Positions 50,367 through 58,346 of a stretch of 64,000 nucleotides of DNA are shown in pieces; position 1 is the first letter of the stretch, and each line of letters opens with the position of its first letter. The notes under the pieces were generated by a model. The model saw only the letters and a list, made by a program, of their open reading frames with translations, did no database searches and had not been told where the DNA came from. The translations under genes were made by a program, and so were the position numbers. The DNA is from Mucilaginibacter sp. CSA2-8R (GTDB taxonomy: Bacteria; Bacteroidota; Bacteroidia; Sphingobacteriales; Sphingobacteriaceae): contig NZ_CP152389.1 of NCBI RefSeq assembly GCF_038806765.1, positions 1,426,001 to 1,490,000 on the forward strand, written 5' to 3'.

Positions 50367-51596
50367 ATGCCAACTATTTCAACAAAAGGGCAGCACATGC
50401 CTGCCTCACCCATACGTAAGCTTACCCCATTTGCCGAAAAAGCCAAACAGGAGGGTAAAAAGGTTTACCATTTAAACATTGGGCAGCCTGATATCGAAAC
50501 TCCGGAAGGGATGCTTAATGCGGTAAAGAATATTGATTTTAAAGTTTGGGCATATACTGCTTCGGAAGGCACGCTGTCTTACCGTAAAAAGCTTACCGAG
50601 TATTATAACAAGCTTAATTATAATATTGCACCGGAAAATATTATTGTAACCACCGGCGGCTCTGAGGCTATCACCATTGCCATGATGACCTGCCTCAATC
50701 CCGGCGACGAGGTAATTATCCCTGAGCCATTTTATGCCAATTATAACGGCTTTGCCTGCCAGAGCGATATTGTGGTAAAACCTATTTTATCTTTTATTGA
50801 TAATGGCTTTGCTTTACCGGCCATCAGTGAGTTTGAAAAACTAATTACCGAAAAAACCAGGGCCATTATTATTTGCAACCCTAATAATCCTACCGGTTAT
50901 CTTTACTCGAAGGCTGAAATGCAGGCTTTGAAAGAACTGGTGCTGAAATACGATTTATACTTGTTCTCTGACGAGGCCTACCGCGAATTTTGCTACGACG
51001 GCCGTGAATTTATATCGCCAATGCACCTGGACGGTTTGGAAGAGAATGTGATTGTAATGGATACAGTAAGTAAACGTTACAGTGCTTGCGGTGCCCGTTT
51101 GGGTTGTTTAATCACTAAAAATAAGCAAGTACTAACAGCAGGTTTAAAATTTGCTCAGGCGCGGTTGAGTCCGGGCTTGGTTGAGCAGATAGCTGGTGAG
51201 GCTGCGGTAGATACGCCGGATGCTTATTTTGAAGCCGTAAGTAAAGAGTATACGCACCGCCGCGATGTACTTGTAAATGCGCTGAACCAGATGGATGGCG
51301 TTTTTTGCCCTAACCCCGGAGGGGCATTTTATGTGGTAGCTAAATTTCCGATAGATAACGCCGATAAGTTTTGCCAGTGGATGCTGGAAAGCTTTAGCCA
51401 TGAAAATGCTACCGTTATGATGGCTCCGGCTACCGGCTTTTATAGCACACCAGGCGCCGGCCAGAATGAAGTGCGGATGGCCTACGTTTTAAATGCCGAC
51501 GATTTGCAAAAGGCCATGGTTTGTTTGCAGGAGGCCCTTAAGGTTTATCCGGGCAAGGTAGAGCAGCCTGAAACGGCAGGTACACTGCAAGCTTAA
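50367..51596 (+). CDS. Class I/II PLP-dependent aminotransferase
   Basis: This 409-residue fold-type I aminotransferase is related to aspartate aminotransferases. PLP Lys is in TVSKRYSACGARLG (Lys 236), the Asp/Tyr for pyridine N and O3' in FSDEAYREF (about 200-208), and the substrate Arg region is near the C-terminus. The GGSEAITIAMMTCLNPGDEV block binds PLP phosphate. The first Met (50367) gives the usual start block MPTISTKGQHMPASPIRKL; the Met at 50397 is an alternative. A TAATTTTG element lies only five bases before the ATG. Substrate is not clear (aspartate or another amino acid). Confidence 0.87.
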   Translation: MPTISTKGQHMPASPIRKLTPFAEKAKQEGKKVYHLNIGQPDIETPEGMLNAVKNIDFKVWAYTASEGTLSYRKKLTEYYNKLNYNIAPENIIVTTGGSEAITIAMMTCLNPGDEVIIPEPFYANYNGFACQSDIVVKPILSFIDNGFALPAISEFEKLITEKTRAIIICNPNNPTGYLYSKAEMQALKELVLKYDLYLFSDEAYREFCYDGREFISPMHLDGLEENVIVMDTVSKRYSACGARLGCLITKNKQVLTAGLKFAQARLSPGLVEQIAGEAAVDTPDAYFEAVSKEYTHRRDVLVNALNQMDGVFCPNPGGAFYVVAKFPIDNADKFCQWMLESFSHENATVMMAPATGFYSTPGAGQNEVRMAYVLNADDLQKAMVCLQEALKVYPGKVEQPETAGTLQA

Positions 51597-51611
51597 ACAA
51601 AATATAATGCT

Positions 51612-51654
51612 CATAAAAAAAAGCCCTTGCAGCTCGCAAGGGCTTTTTTTTATG
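51612..51654. terminator. 19-bp bidirectional terminator with A and T tracts
   Basis: The stem GCCCTTGC/GCAAGGGC (loop AGCTC) is flanked by eight A on the left and eight T on the right; with the bases outside them the full stem runs 51612-51630 and 51636-51654. It serves the convergent aminotransferase and gap genes, and the A/T arms give a U tract in both directions. Confidence 0.93.
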
Positions 51655-51670
51655 GATTAAAACCGGGTGA

Positions 51671-52672
<1,002 letters not shown>

Positions 52673-53521
52673 TTAATTTTTATTAGAATAATATGTAAGT
52701 AAATTGTTTATAGGTTCTTTTAATATATACGAAATTTTTATCCCGGCATTGTGCGCCGATTGTTGTAGCAATGTCTTAAAGCCATCGGCTACAGAGCCTG
52801 CAAAGTAAATATCGGCTTGGGCATGCTGTTGCTTTAGTGGTAAAACGTTAGTCTGTATCAGTAAATCAAATCCTTTAACAATAACCTCCTGCAGGTAGCC
52901 GTCGTTTAAATTATCTGTAAAAAAGTCGGTCAATGAGCTTAAAAATAATGCCGGCTGCCGTTGGTGGTAAACTTTTTCAAGTAAAATTTTGCGGTCGGTA
53001 TCATACCTTTTAACAAACTTTTTGCGCAGGTTAGCCGGTAGCGTTTCGTTCAAATAAGCCTTAATCAGTTGCCGTCCCAGCCAGTTGCCCGAGCCCTCAT
53101 CGGCCAATATATAACCCAAACCAAAATTGTTAGGTTTTATCTTTTTACCGTCGTACCAGGCTGCGTTGCTGCCACTGCCGCAAATACAAACTATACCTGG
53201 GTTGCTATTACAGCAGGCTATAGCTGCGCCCAAAATATCATGATCAACCGTTACCTTGGCATATTTAAAAAACGATTCAAAGCTTTGGATAATGGTATCT
53301 TGCAATGCTTTGTTTAATACGCCGGCACCAAAAAAATAGATACGTTTAATCTCTTCGGCATGATGTATAAGGTTGATGTTTTTATTAAGTAAGTGAAGGA
53401 TATGCTTTTCGTCACTGAAAAACGGATTGATGCTGCCGGTTTTGAAAGAGGCGATCATTCGCCCTTTGTCGGCTAAACGCCAGTCTGCATAATTGGACCC
53501 ACTATAAATAACTGCAACCAT
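52673..53521 (-). CDS. BadF/NagK-type kinase homologue with a degenerate phosphate loop
   Basis: This 282-residue ASKHA-fold protein belongs to the BadF/BadG/N-acetylglucosamine kinase family. It aligns along its length with the protein at 54535-55395, but the ATP phosphate-1 motif DGGSTKT of that paralogue is YSGSNYA here (residues 6-12): the Mg-binding Asp, the Lys and both Thr are lost. The second phosphate loop reads CGSGSNA (paralogue GTGTNT). DEGSGNWLGRQLIKAY and YDGKKI are kept. A non-catalytic sensor or scaffold role is inferred. Start at 53521 (MVAVIYSGSN) is preferred over 53551. It precedes gap by 6 bases. Confidence 0.83.
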   Translation of the reverse strand: MVAVIYSGSNYADWRLADKGRMIASFKTGSINPFFSDEKHILHLLNKNINLIHHAEEIKRIYFFGAGVLNKALQDTIIQSFESFFKYAKVTVDHDILGAAIACCNSNPGIVCICGSGSNAAWYDGKKIKPNNFGLGYILADEGSGNWLGRQLIKAYLNETLPANLRKKFVKRYDTDRKILLEKVYHQRQPALFLSSLTDFFTDNLNDGYLQEVIVKGFDLLIQTNVLPLKQQHAQADIYFAGSVADGFKTLLQQSAHNAGIKISYILKEPINNLLTYYSNKN

Positions 53522-53575
53522 GTACTTGTATAGAGCTGTTGTGGCGCGCAAATATAATAAACTTAACGGCTTATT

Positions 53576-53590
53576 GTGTAAAATTTACAC
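53576..53590. promoter_or_regulatory. 15-bp perfect palindrome, candidate regulator operator A
   Basis: GTGTAAAATTTACAC is a perfect inverted repeat around a central A. It lies 55-69 bases upstream of the kinase homologue/gap start and 176 bases before the regulator start. A near match (TTGTA-N5-TACAC) precedes the second kinase. The palindrome is seen; its link to the adjacent NrtR-type regulator is inferred. Confidence 0.65.
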
Positions 53591-53701
53591 CATTATGAAA
53601 TTTTAAGCATAGTTGAGCATTAGCTGACCATCTTACAGTTAAGATACTATAAGATCGTATAAACAAAAAGCAATAAGATATAGTACACGCTAAAATTTAA
53701 G

Positions 53702-53733
53702 TTGTAACTTTTGGCGCTTAAAAAGTACCTTTA
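53702..53733 (+). promoter_or_regulatory. Putative promoter of the NrtR-type regulator
   Basis: TTG at 53702-53704 is separated by 21 bases from TACCTTTA at 53726-53733, one mismatch from the TAnnTTTG element. It lies 33 bases before the TTG start of the regulator. The spacing fits; the last-base mismatch keeps the call weak. Confidence 0.35.
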
Positions 53734-53766
53734 CTTTAGTGATAAGTTACTGTAAACAAATAAACC

Positions 53767-54459
53767 TTGAAAGAACAATTAGTTAAGTTTGAATCGGAGT
53801 TTTCTATCGATTGTGTAATATTTGGTTTTGAAGCAGGTGAGCTTAAAATATTATTGATTGAACGCAAGAACGAACCTTTTATGGACTGGCTTGCCTTACC
53901 TGGCGATTTAGTTGAAAATGATGAGGGGATAGAAGAAGCTGCCGAACGGATATTGCACGAGCTTACCGGCCTGCACGATGTGCATATGGAGCAGTTTCAC
54001 ACTTTTGGTGCGGTAAACCGGCACCCGCGCGGGCGTATTATTACAGTAGCCTATTACGCTTTGATCCGTATTGACAGCCAGCGCGAACTTAAAGCAGGGC
54101 AGTTTGCCAAAAGAGCTTTATGGCATAGTGTAAACGATTTGCCTAAGCTTGCTTTCGACCATACCGAAATTTTTAAGACCGGATTTAACAAACTGCGTCG
54201 CCGTTTAAGCTATCAACCCATTGCCTATGAACTATTGCCCGAGAAGTTTACACTCACCCAATTGCAGCAGCTTTACGAAGCTATATTAAACAAGAAACTG
54301 GATAAGCGTAACTTCCGTAAAAAAATGCTGAGCTATGGCTTTTTAAAAGAGCTGGACGAGAAGCAAAAGAATGTATCATTCAGGGCGGCCAAGCTGTATA
54401 AGTTTGACAGGCGTAAATACAGCAAAATATTTCAGAGCGAAATAGGCGTAGATATTTAA
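53767..54459 (+). CDS. NrtR-type transcription regulator: Nudix-like sensor plus winged helix
   Basis: This 230-residue protein has an N-terminal Nudix fold (about 10-140) and a C-terminal winged helix (about 155-225). The Nudix box is degraded: after LPGDLVENDEGIEEAA the catalytic REUxEExGU stretch reads RILHELTGL (61-69), losing two Glu. This is the pattern of NrtR/AraR regulators, where the domain binds a ligand such as ADP-ribose or a sugar derivative instead of hydrolysing it. The only plausible start is TTG at 53767 (KEQLVKFESEFSIDC follows). It lies between two BadF-type kinase genes, each preceded by a related palindrome, which suggests it controls both. Confidence 0.85.
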   Translation: MKEQLVKFESEFSIDCVIFGFEAGELKILLIERKNEPFMDWLALPGDLVENDEGIEEAAERILHELTGLHDVHMEQFHTFGAVNRHPRGRIITVAYYALIRIDSQRELKAGQFAKRALWHSVNDLPKLAFDHTEIFKTGFNKLRRRLSYQPIAYELLPEKFTLTQLQQLYEAILNKKLDKRNFRKKMLSYGFLKELDEKQKNVSFRAAKLYKFDRRKYSKIFQSEIGVDI

Positions 54460-54472
54460 GAACCCATTTCTT

Positions 54473-54523
54473 TATAAAAGCATAAAGCGCCTTGGTACTC
54501 CCAAGGCGCTTTATGCTTTTATA
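54473..54523. terminator. 23-bp bidirectional terminator stem
   Basis: Bases 54473-54495 pair perfectly with 54501-54523 around TACTC (core AAAGCGCCTTGG). It lies between the convergent regulator gene (plus) and the intact kinase gene (minus), 13 and 12 bases from their ends, and can terminate both. Confidence 0.92.
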
Positions 54524-54534
54524 GTATAATTATA

Positions 54535-55395
54535 TTACAGTTGGCTTGGTGCCATTTCTAAGTGAAACTTCACTAAGTTATCTATAGGAGAGCGGATGAT
54601 GTTACCCATAATCATTCCGTTTTCGGTAACAACTTCTTCTAAAACATTCCTAAAATTATAGCCAACCGAGCCGATACAGTTAAAGGAGTATTTTTGGTAG
54701 TTAGGGTAGTGAGTAACCAGATTGCGGAAAAAATCTTCGAAAGAAGTTTTTACCAAGTTGCGGGTATACTCCAGATGCACATTGTTATCGTAAACAAACT
54801 TACTGAAACCAGCACAAAAGCGGTTAGCTAAAGGCTGAGAATATACCTGCTCGTTAACATCATCAGGGGTAAGGTGGTAAGTGTCCCAAAAGTTTTTGCG
54901 AACAGCTTCTGGCATGTAGCCTCTTAAATAGTCGATCAGTAGTTTTTTGCCGATGTAGCAACCACTGCCTTCATCTCCCAAAATGTAAGCACCCGAATCA
55001 ATGTTATGAACGATATTTTTACCATCATAAATACAGGTATTGGTACCCGTTCCCAAAATAGCTGCAAAGCCTTCATTGTGGCCTAACAAAGCACGAGCTG
55101 CGGCCAGCAAGTCATGGCCAATATTAACTTTTGCATTTACAAACACCTGTTTCATGGCCTCTTTTACAAGCTTGCGTTTGTCTTCGGTTGAACAGCCGGC
55201 GCCGTAATAGTTTACTTCAACAAGTTTGTCCTTTTCTAAATCGGCAGGTAGGTTACTGTTTAGCGATTGTATGATGTATTCTTTACTTACAAAGTATGGG
55301 TTGTAACCTTCAGTATTGAAGTAAACTTTCTTTCCTTCATCATTGACTAAGCACCAGTTTGTTTTGGTGGAGCCGCCGTCAGCTATTAATTTCAT
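54535..55395 (-). CDS. BadF/BadG/N-acetylglucosamine kinase family ATPase, intact
   Basis: This 286-residue ASKHA-fold sugar kinase-like protein starts MKLIADGGSTKTNW with a complete phosphate-1 loop (Asp 6, Thr 10, Lys 11, Thr 12). GTGTNTCIYDGKNI is the phosphate-2 loop, DEGSGCYIGKKLLIDYL the conserved third block, and FNCIGSVGYNFRNVLEEV the adenosine-site region. The nearest characterised activity is ATP-dependent phosphorylation of GlcNAc or glucosamine. Two identical-family genes flank a NrtR-type regulator here. A matching operator lies 66-80 bases upstream of the start. Substrate is inferred. Confidence 0.87.
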   Translation of the reverse strand: MKLIADGGSTKTNWCLVNDEGKKVYFNTEGYNPYFVSKEYIIQSLNSNLPADLEKDKLVEVNYYGAGCSTEDKRKLVKEAMKQVFVNAKVNIGHDLLAAARALLGHNEGFAAILGTGTNTCIYDGKNIVHNIDSGAYILGDEGSGCYIGKKLLIDYLRGYMPEAVRKNFWDTYHLTPDDVNEQVYSQPLANRFCAGFSKFVYDNNVHLEYTRNLVKTSFEDFFRNLVTHYPNYQKYSFNCIGSVGYNFRNVLEEVVTENGMIMGNIIRSPIDNLVKFHLEMAPSQL

Positions 55396-55460
55396 GGGCC
55401 TTTAATTGATTATATGCGGTAAAAGTAGCATTTACTTAATTTAAATAAAACACTTATTTA

Positions 55461-55475
55461 TTGTAAAAACTACAC
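55461..55475. promoter_or_regulatory. Candidate regulator operator B
   Basis: TTGTAAAAACTACAC equals GTGTA-N5-TACAC with one mismatch (first base), the same pattern and spacing as operator A at 53576. It is 66-80 bases upstream of the intact kinase start, against 55-69 for site A. It also lies in the divergent region before the nucleotide-sugar dehydrogenase gene. Confidence 0.5.
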
Positions 55476-55659
55476 TAACTAATTTTAGCACGAGAAGCGA
55501 CTGTTTGGAGTGGATTGTTAAACAACATCCACACATAAAAGCTGCAATTTAATATTGATTTTAAAGTGTGGTTACCACGTTTTAGCATCAAAATTCTCAC
55601 AGGGCAAGATATAGATTTTTAAATTATATTTGCTGCCATCTGCCATTTTATTTCTTTAG

Positions 55660-56991
55660 ATGTCTAATCTTGCTTTAACCTCGATAACCGACCGCTTACC
55701 AAAAATCGACTGTATTGATATAGCTGTTATAGGCTTGGGTTATGTAGGGCTCCCTTTAGCGGTTGAGTTTGCCAAAAAGTTTAAGGTAACCGGTTTTGAT
55801 AAATCGCAAAGCCGCATTAATGAATTGCTGAAAGGTTATGATCGTACGCAGGAAATTGACCTAAATGAATTGCAGCAAGTAACTGCTGTTGCTAATGGGT
55901 TGGGGCTTTCATTCACCACCAATATTGCAAGCATTCAATCATGTAATGTTTATATAGTTGCGGTGCCCACACCAACCGACCGTCATAATCGTCCGGATTT
56001 AAGTCTAATTAAACTGGCCAGCGAAACGGTAGGCCAGGTACTGAAAAATGGTGATGTAGTTATTTACGAATCTACAGTATATCCAGGTCTGACAGAAGAA
56101 GTTTGTGTACCTATCTTGGAAAGCACATCCGGGCTGATTTTTAATCAGGATTTTTTTGCCGGTTACTCGCCAGAGCGGATCAATCCCGGTGATAAAGTAC
56201 ATACCTTAACTAATATTATTAAAGTAACGTCAGGCTCTACACCCGAGGTTGCCAATTTTGTGGATGATTTGTATAAAACCATCATCGTTGCCGGTACCCA
56301 TAAGGCGCCAAGTATCAAGGTTGCAGAGGCGTGTAAAGTTATCGAAAACTCGCAGCGAGATATCAATATAGCCTTCGTTAATGAGATAGCTAAAATATTT
56401 AATTTGTTGAATATTGATAGCCAGGCCGTGCTGGATGCGGCCGGTACTAAATGGAATTTTTTGAAATTCAGGCCGGGTTTGGTGGGAGGGCATTGTACCG
56501 GTGTTGATCCTTATTACCTGGCACAAAAAGCTCAGGAAGTAGGTTACCACCCTGAGATTATTTTGGCGGGCCGACGCATAAATGACGGCATGGGAACTTA
56601 TGTTGCCCAAGAAGTAATAAAGCTGATGGTGAAAAACGATATCGCCGTTAAAAAGGCGAACATTTTAGTTTTGGGGTTCACTTTTAAAGAAAACTGCCCT
56701 GACGTTCGTAATACCCGAGTAGTAGACATTGTTAATACGCTGAATGAGTACGATACTATATGTGAGATTTATGATCCATGGGCTAACCCAGACGAGGTTT
56801 GGCAGGATTATAACTTGGAAACATTTAACCGATACGAGCAGTTAACAGGGAGTTATGACGCCATTATATTAGCTGTGTGCCATAAGGAATTTCTGACTAT
56901 CGATTACGCAAAACTAAAAAAGCACGCTAATGCGGTAGTTTATGATATCAAAGGTTTACTGGATAAAAGTATGGTGCAAGCCCGTTTGTGA
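55660..56991 (+). CDS. Nucleotide-sugar dehydrogenase, TviB/WbpO type
   Basis: This 443-residue NAD-dependent enzyme oxidises C6 of a UDP-sugar, probably UDP-GlcNAc or UDP-GalNAc, to the uronic acid. N-terminal Rossmann motif IGLGYVGLPLAVEF (24-37). The central SPERINPGD and TKWNFLKFRPGLVGGHCTGVDP carry the catalytic Cys 279. The C-terminal UDP-binding domain follows (NILVLGFTFKENCPDVRNT). The FRPGLVGGHCTGVDPYYL form is closer to TviB/VipA than to UDP-glucose dehydrogenase. It opens the polysaccharide locus. Substrate is inferred from resemblance. Confidence 0.88.
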   Translation: MSNLALTSITDRLPKIDCIDIAVIGLGYVGLPLAVEFAKKFKVTGFDKSQSRINELLKGYDRTQEIDLNELQQVTAVANGLGLSFTTNIASIQSCNVYIVAVPTPTDRHNRPDLSLIKLASETVGQVLKNGDVVIYESTVYPGLTEEVCVPILESTSGLIFNQDFFAGYSPERINPGDKVHTLTNIIKVTSGSTPEVANFVDDLYKTIIVAGTHKAPSIKVAEACKVIENSQRDINIAFVNEIAKIFNLLNIDSQAVLDAAGTKWNFLKFRPGLVGGHCTGVDPYYLAQKAQEVGYHPEIILAGRRINDGMGTYVAQEVIKLMVKNDIAVKKANILVLGFTFKENCPDVRNTRVVDIVNTLNEYDTICEIYDPWANPDEVWQDYNLETFNRYEQLTGSYDAIILAVCHKEFLTIDYAKLKKHANAVVYDIKGLLDKSMVQARL

Positions 56992-57073
56992 TGAATTAAT
57001 TTAAACAAATTGAGGTTTTTGATCTTTACTACTAAGAAATTTAAAATCTTAATAAATAAATTGCATTAATGCT

Positions 57074-58174
57074 ATGGGGAAAGCATACGATTACTTAATT
57101 GTGGGTTCTGGTTTATTTGGAGCCGTATTTGCTCACGAGGCTACAAAAAAGGGAAAAAAATGTCTGGTAATCGATAAGCGTAATCATACAGGCGGCAACA
57201 TTTATTGCGAAAACGTTGAAGGCATTAACGTGCACAAATACGGCGCTCATATTTTTCATACCAACGACAAGCCTATCTGGGATTACGTAAACAGCTTTGT
57301 AGAGTTTAACCGGTACACCAACAGCCCGTTGGCGGTGTTTGAAGATGAGATGTACAATCTGCCTTTCAACATGAATACTTTTTATCAGTTGTGGAAAGTT
57401 CGTACCCCTGAGGAAGTAAAAGAGAAAATACAGGAACAGATAGAAGCCTCAGGTGTTAAAAATCCGCAGAACTTAGAAGAGCAGGCTATTTCATTGGTAG
57501 GTACCGATATCTATTACAAACTAATTAAGGGTTACACCGAAAAACAGTGGGGACGTGATGCTAAAGAATTGCCGGCGTTCATCATCAAGCGCTTACCGGT
57601 GCGTTTTACTTACGATAACAATTACTTTAACGACAAATACCAAGGGATACCTATTGGCGGTTACAACAAATTAACAGAAGGCCTATTGCAAGGTATTGAA
57701 GTTAAAACCGATGTTGACTACTTTGAAGGTAAAGCACATTGGGATTCATTAGCTGACAAATTAGTTTTTACCGGAAAAATAGATCAGTACTATGATTATA
57801 GGTTTGGGCAGTTACAATACCGCAGCTTGAATTTTGAACACCAAACTTTAGATACCGACAACTATCAGGGCAACGCCGTTGTAAATTATACTGAACGTCA
57901 CATTCCATATACCCGTATCATAGAACATAAGCATTTCGAATTTGGTACGCAGCCTAAAACGGTAATTACCAAAGAGTTTCCTGAAGAATGGAATAATGAA
58001 AAAGAGCCTTATTACCCCATTAATGATGCTAAGAATACAGAGATGTACAAACAATATGAGCAATTAGCTAAAGTTGATAGTCACATTGTATTTGGTGGTC
58101 GTTTGGCAGAGTATAAGTATTATGATATGCACCAGGTAATTGGATCGGCGTTGAAGAAAAGTAAAGAAATATAG
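57074..58174 (+). CDS. glf: UDP-galactopyranose mutase
   Basis: This 366-residue flavoenzyme converts UDP-galactopyranose to UDP-galactofuranose. FAD site: YDYLIVGSGLFGAVFAHEA and the RNHTGGNIY block (about 36-46). Substrate-site features include HKYGAHIFHTNDKPIWDYVN and GYTEKQWGRDAKELPAFIIKRLPVRF, whose Arg residues bind UDP. The C-terminal VFGGRLAEYKYYDMHQVIG is conserved. It implies galactofuranose in the surface polysaccharide made by this locus. An 82-base gap separates it from the dehydrogenase. Confidence 0.95.
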   Translation: MGKAYDYLIVGSGLFGAVFAHEATKKGKKCLVIDKRNHTGGNIYCENVEGINVHKYGAHIFHTNDKPIWDYVNSFVEFNRYTNSPLAVFEDEMYNLPFNMNTFYQLWKVRTPEEVKEKIQEQIEASGVKNPQNLEEQAISLVGTDIYYKLIKGYTEKQWGRDAKELPAFIIKRLPVRFTYDNNYFNDKYQGIPIGGYNKLTEGLLQGIEVKTDVDYFEGKAHWDSLADKLVFTGKIDQYYDYRFGQLQYRSLNFEHQTLDTDNYQGNAVVNYTERHIPYTRIIEHKHFEFGTQPKTVITKEFPEEWNNEKEPYYPINDAKNTEMYKQYEQLAKVDSHIVFGGRLAEYKYYDMHQVIGSALKKSKEI

Positions 58175-58260
58175 GTATTAGTTACAAAACTGAAATGTGT
58201 AAAATGCAAGACTGATTTCAGTATTTGTTTACTGTTGCCTAATTTGTTCTGGATAATTAT

Positions 58261-58300
58261 TTTACGCTAAAACGATTATTTCGATTATCTTTGGCGTAAA
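58261..58300 (+). promoter_or_regulatory. Promoter region of the exopolysaccharide export genes
   Basis: TATCTTTG (58286-58293) is an exact TAnnTTTG match, 53 bases before the ATG of the Wza-type gene. It is flanked by TTTACGC at 58261-58267 and its inverse GCGTAAA at 58294-58300, and contains the direct repeat CGATTAT. The flanking inverted repeat could be an operator. No clear TTG at the -33 position is seen. Confidence 0.5.
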
Positions 58301-58346
58301 AACAATTTATATCAGGGTTAAAATTGCCTTGGTTGAGCAATTCTTT

